Part shown: positions 34,982-43,581 of the stretch, piece after piece
How positions within the stretch are numbered: position 1 is the first letter of the stretch
How the letters are laid out: every line of letters starts with the position of its first letter
Program-made: the position numbers and the translations under genes
Assembly: GCA_026387665.1 (NCBI GenBank)
Contig: JAPLLG010000013.1
Span: forward strand, 310,001 to 374,000
From: Nitrospirota bacterium
GTDB lineage: Bacteria > Nitrospirota > Nitrospiria > Nitrospirales > Nitrospiraceae
Length of the DNA stretch: 64,000 nucleotides
Direction of reading: 5' to 3'
The notes under the pieces: model-generated
Database searches by the model: none
What the model was told of the DNA's origin: nothing
Seen by the model: only the letters and a program-made list of their open reading frames with translations

Positions 34982-35401
34982 CTAGATGAAGAGTTTGGTT
35001 TCTGCGTCCGAGGTGAGCGCAATAATGGCGGGGAGTCCCATGACTTCGTCCACGTTCTTTGTTACGACAGCAGGGTCAACGCCCATGTATTCCAGTCCCG
35101 CGCTACAGGCAATGAGCCGGAATCGGCCGACCAGCTTCGCATCCTGAAACATTTCTGAAATCTTCGGGACTTTCTTTTCTTTCAGCAGTCGAGTCACTTC
35201 CTCCGCCGATGAAGCATATTCCGGTGGAAAGTCGATCACGTCGATCTTTCCCTCGGCCAGCTTCTTGATCGTCCAGAATAAGAGGATCACGATCACGTCT
35301 TTCCCCATCGCGGCAGCCGTGAGGCCCAGGGTCGCAACCTGGTGCAGGGTATCGTAGGTGGCGTGGTGGGCGAAGATGACGAACTTGGGTTGAGGCGGCA
35401 T
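34982..35401 (-). CDS. DsrE family protein
   Basis: A 139-residue protein of the DsrE/YchN fold: KFVIFAHHATYDTLHQVATLGLTAAAMGKDVIVILLFWTIKKL, a variable acidic middle, and FRLIACSAGLEYMGVDP with a Cys at the usual sulfur-binding place. It ends LTSDAETKLFI. It probably takes part in sulfur transfer or sulfur sensing, like the related gene at 31259. It follows a small exported-protein gene on the minus strand by 9 bases. Confidence 0.87.
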   Translation of the reverse strand: MPPQPKFVIFAHHATYDTLHQVATLGLTAAAMGKDVIVILLFWTIKKLAEGKIDVIDFPPEYASSAEEVTRLLKEKKVPKISEMFQDAKLVGRFRLIACSAGLEYMGVDPAVVTKNVDEVMGLPAIIALTSDAETKLFI

Positions 35402-35410
35402 AGGCGGCGG

Positions 35411-35764
35411 CTACTTCTTGGTGGCGCGTGCTTTGACGCTATTGATGTAATCAGTGATGGCCGCATCGACTTCGCCCGTGGTCATGGGGCGGTCATGCGT
35501 TTCACTCTCGTCGACAAGGTACTTGTCCTGGTCTTTTTCCTGCCGCAGGACCACCGAATTCTCCGGTGTCACCTCGATCAGCATGAACCATTCGCGCACC
35601 CCCTGCGTGATGACGACCTCTTTGCCCAGGCCTTTTTTCGTAATCTCGATATGAAGATCCTCGGATGCGCCGACGGAGGAGGGCATCGTCAAAAGACCCA
35701 GGCCCAGGACCGCAATCAAGATCCAGACGCTGATTCGACCTATGCAGAGAGACCGGCTCGACAT
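35411..35764 (-). CDS. Small exported protein of unknown function
   Basis: A 117-residue protein with a signal segment (VWILIAVLGLGLLTMPSSVGAS). The mature part is short and charged (LHIEITKKGLGKEVVI, EWFMLIEVTPENSVV, QDKYLVDESETHD) and ends with a Lys-rich tail. No family was recognised. Nine bases separate it from the DsrE gene, so the two are probably one operon, and it may hold an envelope part of the same function. Confidence 0.65.
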   Translation of the reverse strand: MSSRSLCIGRISVWILIAVLGLGLLTMPSSVGASEDLHIEITKKGLGKEVVITQGVREWFMLIEVTPENSVVLRQEKDQDKYLVDESETHDRPMTTGEVDAAITDYINSVKARATKK

Positions 35765-35866
35765 AATATCGCGATTATAGCCCGCTCAGAAACCTGCCGC
35801 AAACCCTCGCGGCCGCTTGGTTGTTGGCTTGAGTGCTCCCAGGTCGCATGCTAGGATGCGCGTCCC

Positions 35867-36298
35867 ATGGATAGCCTACTCGCAACAATTCAGCAATGGA
35901 TTCCGGTCGATGTGCTCATCGGTCTCACCGTGGCCTCGGTCATTGGTTTTATCGGATCGCTGATTGCCATCCCGCTGATTCTGGTCCGTCTGCCTGCCGA
36001 CTATTTCGATACGCGCACGCCCCGCCATTGGATGAAAGACCATCATCCTTTGCTGCGCCTGCTGGGGCTGGTCGTGAAGAATATCGTGGGCGCGGTGTTT
36101 TTTTTGGCCGGGTTTGCCATGCTCTTTTTGCCGGGGCAGGGCCTGCTGACGATGTTGATCGGGGTGTCGCTCATGGACTTCCCCAGAAAGCGCGAGCTGG
36201 AGGCCAAAATGGTCGGCCAGCCGACCCTGTTGGGCGTCATCAATACGATGCGCCAGAAGTTTCATAAACCACCGCTGACCCTGGCTCCAGACCCCTAA
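35867..36298 (+). CDS. PGPGW-like membrane protein
   Basis: A 143-residue protein with two main membrane segments at about 15-40 (VDVLIGLTVASVIGFIGSLIAIPLILV) and 65-100 (VVKNIVGAVFFLAGFAMLFLPGQGLLTMLIGVSLM). The LFLPGQGLLT motif resembles the PGPGW motif of that small transmembrane family, and a PRKREL basic segment follows. Function unknown. It ends six bases before the polA start and may be cotranscribed with polA. Confidence 0.8.
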   Translation: MDSLLATIQQWIPVDVLIGLTVASVIGFIGSLIAIPLILVRLPADYFDTRTPRHWMKDHHPLLRLLGLVVKNIVGAVFFLAGFAMLFLPGQGLLTMLIGVSLMDFPRKRELEAKMVGQPTLLGVINTMRQKFHKPPLTLAPDP

Positions 36299-36303
36299 AC
36301 CCC

Positions 36304-38964
36304 ATGCCAAGCACCGATTCCAGCCGCAAGACGCTCTATCTGATCGATGGGAGCGCCTACATCTATCGTGCCTTCTTCGCCCTGCCGGCGATGAATAATT
36401 CCAAAGGTCTTCAGACCAACGCCATCCTCGGCTTCACGACGATGTTGCTGAAGATTATTCGCGAGAAGAAGCCGGATGGGATCGTCGTGGCGTTCGACGA
36501 AAAGGGGCCGACCCTGCGCCACGCGGAGTTCAAGGACTATAAAGCGCAGCGGCCGCCGATGCCGGACGGGATGAGCGCCCAGATTCCCTATATCCATCGC
36601 ATCGTGGATGCCCTCAACATTCCCGCAGTCCGGCAGTCCGGTCATGAGGCGGACGATTTGATCGGTACCCTCGCGCACCAGGCGGAGCAGCATGGGTACG
36701 ATGTCGTCATCGTCACTGGCGACAAGGATATGTTCCAGCTCCTGACTCCCCACGTGCGCATCTACGATCCGGTAAAAGACAAATGGCTTGGTGAAGCGGA
36801 ATGTGTTGAGCGTTTCGGCGTGGAGCCGGCGCGCGTCGTGGAGATCATGGGGCTCATGGGCGATGCGTCGGACAATATTCCCGGTGTGAAGGGCATCGGT
36901 GAGAAGACGGCGATGAAGCTGATCGCTCAGTTCGGCACGATCGAAGAACTCTTGCGCCGCGTCGAAGAAGTCACGCCGCCCAGGATCAAGGCCCTCCTGA
37001 TCGACCAGGCCGAGAACGCTCGTCTCAGCCGGAGGCTGGTGACCATCCAGCTGGATAGCCCCATCCCCTTCGAGCCAGAGACCTATCACATCAAGCCGCC
37101 GCATCAGGACCAGCTCACCGATTTGTTGCGAGAGCTGGGATTTACCTCATTGCTCAAATCCTTTCAGTCCTCGTTCACACAAGCTGAGAAAGAAGTGGTG
37201 GAGACGGAGTTCGTGCAGGATGAATCCACCGCGCAGCGATTTGTGGAGGGCTTGCCGCAGGGAGGCGTGCTTGGCCTGCAATGTCTGCTGTCCTCTGGAA
37301 CCGGCGCCGCGTCAGATGTGCAGGGGATCGCGCTCTCCACGGGAGAGAGGACTGCGTTCATTCCGCTCGACGTCCATGCCTACATGCGGCCGATCATCGC
37401 GCTGCTGCATGACTCCACGAGAACCAAGGTGGTTCATGATCTGAAAGCGACCCTATTGGTCTTTCACCGGATCGGCGTGACCCTCGCAGGTCCCTATCTG
37501 GACACGATGGTGGCGGACTATCTCCTCAATCCCAACCGCCGCGATCACCAGCTTGAGACGATTGCGCTGGAACTGCTGGACCATCGGCTGGGGACAGGGA
37601 AGAAGGAGAAGGCCGCGCCGAAATCCCTCTTCGATGAGGAGGATACAGGGTCACGAGAGGAAGCGACGGAGGCTGCATCTGTGCTGGCCAGGCTCGCCCA
37701 GCCCTTGACGGAACGGCTGGCGGAGCAGGGCAGCCTTACGCTCTTCAACGATGTGGAGATGCCGCTCATCCCAGTATTGGCCGAGATCGAGCGGAACGGA
37801 TTCTTATTGGATGTCGAAGGTCTGCACAAGCTCAGCAAAGAACTGGAGCATGATCTCGATAAGATGATCGAAACGATCCAGGGCATGGCAGGCGGCGAGT
37901 TCAACATCAATTCGCCCAAGCAGCTCGCCACAGTGCTCTTCGAGAAGCTTGGGCTCAAACCGATCCGGAAAACCAAGACCGGCTACTCGACCGATGAAGA
38001 CACGCTGGCGCAGCTTGCCGCACAACATGAATTGCCCGCGCAGATCGTGAACTACCGGAGCCTCAGTAAGCTCAAGTCCACCTATGTGGACGCCTTGCCT
38101 GAAATGGTGAATCCTGAGACCAAGCGGCTCCATACCTCGCTTAATCAGACCGTCGCGGCCACCGGACGGCTTTCCTCCACCGAGCCGAACTTGCAAAATA
38201 TTCCGGTGAAGGGCGAGTACGGACTACGAATCAGAGAAGCCTTCATTGCGCCTCCCGGCCATACCCTGCTCTGCGCCGACTATAGCCAGATCGAGCCTCG
38301 CATCCTCGCGCACCTGTCGCAAGATCCTCGCTTGCTCGCCGTCTTTGCGAAGGGGGAGGACATCCACATGGCGACGGCCATGGAGATTTTCGGCTTGCCC
38401 TCTAGCCAGATCACGCGAGACATGCGGCGCGTGGCCAAGACGGTCGTCTTCGGGATTGTGTATGGGATCAGTCCCTTCGGCCTGGCTTCAAACATTGGCG
38501 TGACGCAGGCAGAGGCGAAGAAGTACATCGAGACCTTCTTCGAGAAGTTTTCGGCCGTGCGCGCCTTGATGGACCGGAATATCGAAGAAGGCAAAACGAA
38601 GGGTTACACGACCACGATCCTCGGGAGGCGGCGTCCGATTCCCGAGTTGCAAAGCGGCGATCCCGCGCAGCGTGGCTTCGGCGAACGGATGGCGGTGAAC
38701 AGTCCGATTCAGGGCTCAGCGGCAGACCTCATCAAGGTGGCGATGATCAACGTGAGCCGGTTGCTGCATCATGAGCTGCCCCATACCAAGATGATCCTCC
38801 AGGTCCATGACGAGTTGATCTTCGAGGTGCCGGAAAAAGACTTGGAAGAGGTGAAGCAGCTCGTGAAGCAGGAGATGGAAGGGACGGGGAAGAAGCTGGG
38901 GCTGTCGGTGCCGCTGAAAGTGGATATGGGTACGGGCCATAACTGGCGAGTGGCGCATCCATGA
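36304..38964 (+). CDS. polA: DNA polymerase I
   Basis: An 886-residue repair and replication polymerase. Residues 1-295 hold the 5'-3' nuclease (YLIDGSAYIYRAFFALP, VVAFDEKGPTLRHAEF, YDVVIVTGDKDMFQL). Residues about 310-470 occupy the proofreading-exonuclease place but lack its metal-binding acids (see findings). The polymerase half has motif A (CADYSQIEPRILAHLS), the O-helix motif B (RRVAKTVVFGIVYG) and motif C (LQVHDELIFE). The gene is complete and of standard length. A palindrome of family B follows. Confidence 0.97.
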   Translation: MPSTDSSRKTLYLIDGSAYIYRAFFALPAMNNSKGLQTNAILGFTTMLLKIIREKKPDGIVVAFDEKGPTLRHAEFKDYKAQRPPMPDGMSAQIPYIHRIVDALNIPAVRQSGHEADDLIGTLAHQAEQHGYDVVIVTGDKDMFQLLTPHVRIYDPVKDKWLGEAECVERFGVEPARVVEIMGLMGDASDNIPGVKGIGEKTAMKLIAQFGTIEELLRRVEEVTPPRIKALLIDQAENARLSRRLVTIQLDSPIPFEPETYHIKPPHQDQLTDLLRELGFTSLLKSFQSSFTQAEKEVVETEFVQDESTAQRFVEGLPQGGVLGLQCLLSSGTGAASDVQGIALSTGERTAFIPLDVHAYMRPIIALLHDSTRTKVVHDLKATLLVFHRIGVTLAGPYLDTMVADYLLNPNRRDHQLETIALELLDHRLGTGKKEKAAPKSLFDEEDTGSREEATEAASVLARLAQPLTERLAEQGSLTLFNDVEMPLIPVLAEIERNGFLLDVEGLHKLSKELEHDLDKMIETIQGMAGGEFNINSPKQLATVLFEKLGLKPIRKTKTGYSTDEDTLAQLAAQHELPAQIVNYRSLSKLKSTYVDALPEMVNPETKRLHTSLNQTVAATGRLSSTEPNLQNIPVKGEYGLRIREAFIAPPGHTLLCADYSQIEPRILAHLSQDPRLLAVFAKGEDIHMATAMEIFGLPSSQITRDMRRVAKTVVFGIVYGISPFGLASNIGVTQAEAKKYIETFFEKFSAVRALMDRNIEEGKTKGYTTTILGRRRPIPELQSGDPAQRGFGERMAVNSPIQGSAADLIKVAMINVSRLLHHELPHTKMILQVHDELIFEVPEKDLEEVKQLVKQEMEGTGKKLGLSVPLKVDMGTGHNWRVAHP

Positions 38965-39032
38965 GCGAAGAGCGGGTCCTGTCGTCAACCAGCCCGACCG
39001 TCCTCGCACCCCGCCCGGTGTAGGAGAAGAGG

Positions 39033-39123
39033 GGGTGGCCCGTTAGTCTCCCTTGCTCGCGCAACGCGCGCCCTCAGAAGGACCTCGTTGGACGCGCGCA
39101 GTTGGAGGCTAAACGGGCCACCC
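39033..39123. repeat. Palindromic repeat, family B copy 2 (possible polA terminator)
   Basis: A 91-bp inverted repeat with arms GGGTGGCCCGTTAGTCTCC and GGAGGCTAAACGGGCCACCC. The centre matches 31063-31161 in opposite orientation, while the outer arms differ but keep pairing. It lies 68 bases after polA and 100 bases before the NTPase gene. Confidence 0.85.
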
Positions 39124-39223
39124 TTTAGGGATGAAACTCCAAGCGGTCTGGCTCCCAGGTCAAGGCCATCCTGAGGGAAATGGGCATGCCCATTATCGAT
39201 ATACCCTGTAGCAGGCTAATCAC

Positions 39224-42200
39224 ATGAGCGATGCTCATTTTCAGTGGAAACGTTTTTGGTATCCAAGAGGCTCTAGTCTCAACCTGGCAGATGCTGGGTA
39301 CCTTCCTGATCCTGATTCCCAATCAAGCCAATTCTGGAACAAGGACGTCGTATCTTTCGAAGAAATATCCGGTGTGAGAGCACTTGTTTTGCTCGGCGAT
39401 CCTGGCATGGGGAAATCCACAATTCTGTCGGAGCAGGAGTCTGTTTGGGGAGAAAGGCAACATGATTCAAGTGGGAAGTCTCTCTTTGTAAATCTCCGCT
39501 CCTATCAATCAGAGAGCCGACTAGCGGCTCATCTTTTTGAAAGCCCTATTTTTAAGGAGTGGTTAGCGGGCACGCATGCTTTGCATCTTTTCTTGGACAG
39601 CTTGGACGAAGGCTTGTTATCGATCAGAGTTCTAGCCGCTTGCCTGGTAGATGAGTTCAAGAAACTACCGTTTGAACGCCTTTACCTCAGAATTGCTTGT
39701 AGAACGGTAGAGTGGCCGGATCTTCTTGAGAAGGGCCTCGCAGATTGGTTTGGCAAAGAAGTCGTCCAACATTATGTGCTCGCACCTCTGAGAAAAAAAG
39801 ATGTCGAAGAAGCGGCCCGCGTTTCCGGTTTGGATGCAAAGCTTTTTCTTGGACAAGTCGAATCTTCAGCCGTCGTCCCATTTGCCATCAAGCCCATCAC
39901 CTTGAAATTTCTGCTATCGGTGTATCGGAAGCAGGGAGGTCTGCCCAGTTCCCAGTCAGCCCTCTATCTGGAAGGATGTCAATTGCTTGCTGCCGAGACA
40001 AGCGAAAGTCGGGGTACAGCTGGATACAGAGGAGAGCTTACCGCAGAGCAACGGCTGGCGGTGGCAGCTCGAATTGCAGCTAGCATGATATTTGGGAATC
40101 GAAATGCTGTCTATTCAGGCACAAATCCATCTGAGGCTTCCGATGAAGACGTCACAATTCGTGAATTATCAGGGGGGACCGAGTCAGACAACAAAGATCG
40201 GTTTAACGTAGGAGAAAAAGAGATTGGGGAAGCTCTTGGCACCGGTCTTTTTTCAACTCGCGGTCCGAATCGGATCGGTTGGGGGCATCAGACCTATGCT
40301 GAATTTCTGGCTGCATGGTATCTGAAGAAGCATGATGTTTCGATTTCTAAAATCAAGAGCCTAATCACTCATCCAGATGATCCAAACAAGAAGATCATTC
40401 CACAATTGGGTGAGACTGCTGCATGGCTGGCTGGAATGATTCCAGAGATATTTCAGTCTATTGTACGGGCTGAGCCGGATCTGCTGTTGAGAAGTGAGGT
40501 AGCTACAGGAGATTCTCCACGGCGGGCTGCCTTGGTCGAGGCGTTGTTGCAGCTCTACGAGGATGAACACGCCTATGATCGCGACCGTCAGCACTACAAG
40601 AATCTGGCACACCCTGGTCTAGGAGACCAACTTCGTCCTTATATTACTGATAAGACAAAGGGGGTAATAGTACGGCGTGTGGCGATCGACATAACAGAAT
40701 CTTGCAACATCCAAGATCTGAACGATGTCTTAGTGAAAGTGGCTCTTGATACGTCAGACAACCTGGCGTCACGAATACAAGCTGCTTCTGCAATCTGGAG
40801 AATAGGCGACGATCAAACAAAGAAAAGGCTCAAACCTCTAGCTTTTTCAGATGATGCCGATGACCTCCGCGATGAACTCAAGGGCAGTGTTCTCAGGGCC
40901 TTGTGGCCTTCTCATATCACGGCAATAGAATTATTCCCTCTTCTAAAGCAGCCAAAAAGTGATGGATTCATTGGTGTTTACCGGATTTTCCTTTCATCGG
41001 AGCTCGTTAAAGATCTGGCCCCACAGGACTTAATCCCAGCTCTCGAATTCGTGACCAGTTTGCCACAACCACGCCACAAGATGGGCTTATCTATGGAATC
41101 TCTCATGGATGGGGTTGTAATGAAGGCATGGGAAAACATGGATGTGCCAGGAGTGACTGATGCACTCGCCAAATTTGTGGCGTCGCGGTTGAGGCATCAC
41201 GATGAATTAATAAAAGGCGGACTCGACAAAACCGACCATCTCACCTTTTTGCAAGATGAAGATAAAAGGCGTCGGTTGCTTAAGGCAGTCCTTTCAGCCG
41301 TTGCGGAGGGTCCTGATAGTGAAGGCTCATGGCTCTTATTCACTCACACACTAATCGTGCGGTCAGGGGATTTCGCTTGGCTCATTTCATACCTTGACCA
41401 AAATCAGAAGCAAGACATTCAGAACGTTGTGGTCGATCTCCTTGTGAGACTGTTCAATAGTTTTCCTGAACACAGATCTCCAGAATACTTGGATGCAATT
41501 CATGAGGCTTGCAAGAGACATCCACTGGTTGCGGACAGGTTCAAATGGGTTTGGGAACCGATAAGTTTAGATTCCGCGCAAGCTCAACAACTCAAGACCC
41601 GATATGAGGAAGAAGAGTCATGGAAACGACGAATAAATAAGCCTCCACTCAACCCGTCTCCCGATGAAAGACTGGCTAGAGCCCTTCAGGAGTGTGAGGA
41701 TCGTAATCCCACGGCGTGGTGGAGCGTTACTCGCGAGCTGACTCTAGAACCAACCAGCACTGGCTACGATTCGGGTTTTGAATGGGACGTGATGAAACTG
41801 CCGGGCTGGCTGTCGGCCGATGAAGCAACCCGAGAAAGAATCGTTCGCGTGGCAGAGAAGTATGTTCAATCTGATATTCCCGCTGCATCCAATTGGCTTG
41901 GGACGGGGCAATGGAGTCGGTCGGTAATGTCGCAGTGGAGCGCCGTAGCTTTACTCCAAAAGGTTAGGCCCATGGTCATGCAAAGCTTGTCGGCCGATCA
42001 GATTGGAAGATGGTGCCCAATTATTCTTGCCTTCCCATTTCTGAATAACGACAGCGATCGATCCGTTAAGAAAGAATTGCTCAAGCTCGCCTACCGCAAA
42101 TCTCCACTCGCCGTGCTTGATACAGCAAAGGTCTTGATAGAAAAGGAAATTGAAAAGGGAGAGAGGATAAGCACTGCAACAGAACTGAATGGAATCTGGA

Positions 42201-43426
42201 ATGAGGAAATCGCCAAGTTGCTCTTGGGCTATGCCAAGGCCAGCGCGACTACCCCGAAATCCATGAGCTCTTTGCTCAGTGTATTATTTGCTCATGACGA
42301 CTTGGAGGCACAGTCATTTGCTTCTGCTTTGATTCCGACGCCACCACCTTCGGGCGATCCAGAGAGAGCGAGGGCAGTTGCCGCTGCGCAAACCTTAATG
42401 CTCGACACCAAAGATGTCGGCTGGTCGATAGTGTGGCCCGCAATGCAGGCGGATGAAGACTTTGGCGAGCAAGTCATTCTCGGAGTTTGCGTAGATGATT
42501 ATGGATCTATTGGGCTTAGATTGAACGAAGATCAACTTGCGGATCTTTACGTGTGGCTCACACGTCATTTTGAATCTCCTAAGCACTCAGATGGGAAAGC
42601 TCATTGGGTTGGGCCTCTTGAATATGTAGACCTGTGGCGAAACGCTATCATTCAACTATTGACACATCGAGGAAGCATTCGCGCATGTGAGGCAATTAAA
42701 CGACTTCAGCGAGAACTTCCAGAGCTAGACTGGCTCAAGTGGGTGCTTGTGGATGCGCAAGCACAGACTCGTAGGGCTACGTGGGTTCCAGCTCGACCAC
42801 TGGACATTGTGAAGCTCGCCACTAACCGTGAGTCGCGTTTAGTCCAGAGCGGGGATCACTTGATTCAGGTGCTGGTTGAGTCATTAGGACGGCTTCAAGC
42901 TCAGTTGCAGGGAGAGACACCAGAGGCTCAATTTCTCTGGGACAATGTTTCAAGGTCTGACGCCAGGCCCAAAGATGAGGACACTTTCTCTGATTATGTA
43001 AAGATCTATCTGGAGAAGGATTTAAACCAAAAAGGTATTGTGCTGAACAGAGAAGTCCGCATTCATCGGGGAGAACGAACTGATATCCATGTGAATGCTA
43101 TCATTCATGCCGCCTCAACAGAGTCGTATGATTCGATCACTGTAATTATTGAATGCAAAGGCTGTTGGAACCCTGGAGTGCACGATGCGATGCGAGATCA
43201 GTTGGTCGGCAGATATCTTAAAGATAACCGTTGCCAACATGGTCTCTACTTAGTGGGCTGGTTTAATTGTGCGAAGTGGTCTGGTCAGGATGGGCGGAAA
43301 AATCAGGCTTTTAGGCTCTGCCCTAATATTGATGACACAAGACATAAGTTAACCGCTTCCGCCGCGGACCTTTCACAGGATTCAATCAGAGTAAAGTCTG
43401 TTGTGCTTGATGCCTCTTTACGTTAG
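39224..43426 (+). CDS. STAND/NACHT-like NTPase with C-terminal PD-(D/E)xK-like nuclease signature
   Basis: A 1400-residue protein. After a 57-residue head (RFWYPRGSSLNLADAGYLPDP) comes a P-loop, GDPGMGKST at 58-66, and a Walker B with adjoining acids, LFLDSLDE at 122-129, then LRIACRTVEW as a sensor-like strand. This fits the NACHT/STAND branch. Residues about 450-1200 are mainly alpha-helical and resemble a solenoid, the usual sensor part. The end has D1287 (GERTDIHV) and E1310-x-K1312 (VIIECKGCWN), the spacing of a PD-(D/E)xK nuclease. STAND NTPases with nuclease effectors are antiphage proteins (Avs, bNACHT), so defence is the inferred role. By eye it is AT-richer than its neighbours. Start and ribosome site are weak. 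Confidence 0.8.
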   Translation: MSDAHFQWKRFWYPRGSSLNLADAGYLPDPDSQSSQFWNKDVVSFEEISGVRALVLLGDPGMGKSTILSEQESVWGERQHDSSGKSLFVNLRSYQSESRLAAHLFESPIFKEWLAGTHALHLFLDSLDEGLLSIRVLAACLVDEFKKLPFERLYLRIACRTVEWPDLLEKGLADWFGKEVVQHYVLAPLRKKDVEEAARVSGLDAKLFLGQVESSAVVPFAIKPITLKFLLSVYRKQGGLPSSQSALYLEGCQLLAAETSESRGTAGYRGELTAEQRLAVAARIAASMIFGNRNAVYSGTNPSEASDEDVTIRELSGGTESDNKDRFNVGEKEIGEALGTGLFSTRGPNRIGWGHQTYAEFLAAWYLKKHDVSISKIKSLITHPDDPNKKIIPQLGETAAWLAGMIPEIFQSIVRAEPDLLLRSEVATGDSPRRAALVEALLQLYEDEHAYDRDRQHYKNLAHPGLGDQLRPYITDKTKGVIVRRVAIDITESCNIQDLNDVLVKVALDTSDNLASRIQAASAIWRIGDDQTKKRLKPLAFSDDADDLRDELKGSVLRALWPSHITAIELFPLLKQPKSDGFIGVYRIFLSSELVKDLAPQDLIPALEFVTSLPQPRHKMGLSMESLMDGVVMKAWENMDVPGVTDALAKFVASRLRHHDELIKGGLDKTDHLTFLQDEDKRRRLLKAVLSAVAEGPDSEGSWLLFTHTLIVRSGDFAWLISYLDQNQKQDIQNVVVDLLVRLFNSFPEHRSPEYLDAIHEACKRHPLVADRFKWVWEPISLDSAQAQQLKTRYEEEESWKRRINKPPLNPSPDERLARALQECEDRNPTAWWSVTRELTLEPTSTGYDSGFEWDVMKLPGWLSADEATRERIVRVAEKYVQSDIPAASNWLGTGQWSRSVMSQWSAVALLQKVRPMVMQSLSADQIGRWCPIILAFPFLNNDSDRSVKKELLKLAYRKSPLAVLDTAKVLIEKEIEKGERISTATELNGIWNEEIAKLLLGYAKASATTPKSMSSLLSVLFAHDDLEAQSFASALIPTPPPSGDPERARAVAAAQTLMLDTKDVGWSIVWPAMQADEDFGEQVILGVCVDDYGSIGLRLNEDQLADLYVWLTRHFESPKHSDGKAHWVGPLEYVDLWRNAIIQLLTHRGSIRACEAIKRLQRELPELDWLKWVLVDAQAQTRRATWVPARPLDIVKLATNRESRLVQSGDHLIQVLVESLGRLQAQLQGETPEAQFLWDNVSRSDARPKDEDTFSDYVKIYLEKDLNQKGIVLNREVRIHRGERTDIHVNAIIHAASTESYDSITVIIECKGCWNPGVHDAMRDQLVGRYLKDNRCQHGLYLVGWFNCAKWSGQDGRKNQAFRLCPNIDDTRHKLTASAADLSQDSIRVKSVVLDASLR

Positions 43427-43581
43427 AGCTGCTTATTCTCAGCCTCTACTGTATCAATCGGTTGGCATTCAGGCAGGTGTAGAGGGATCTGGCTGATTTA
43501 GCGTCTCCCGCATTGTTTGAATTGTTGTGCAGTTTTAGTGCAATTGCGTGAAGAATGACGGGGAGTGTGGGGGCGCGAATG

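Noticed and set aside
39209-39217. TAGCAGGCT just before the NTPase start as a remnant end of the dispersed element
   Set aside because: Only nine bases match, with no partner end nearby; could be chance.
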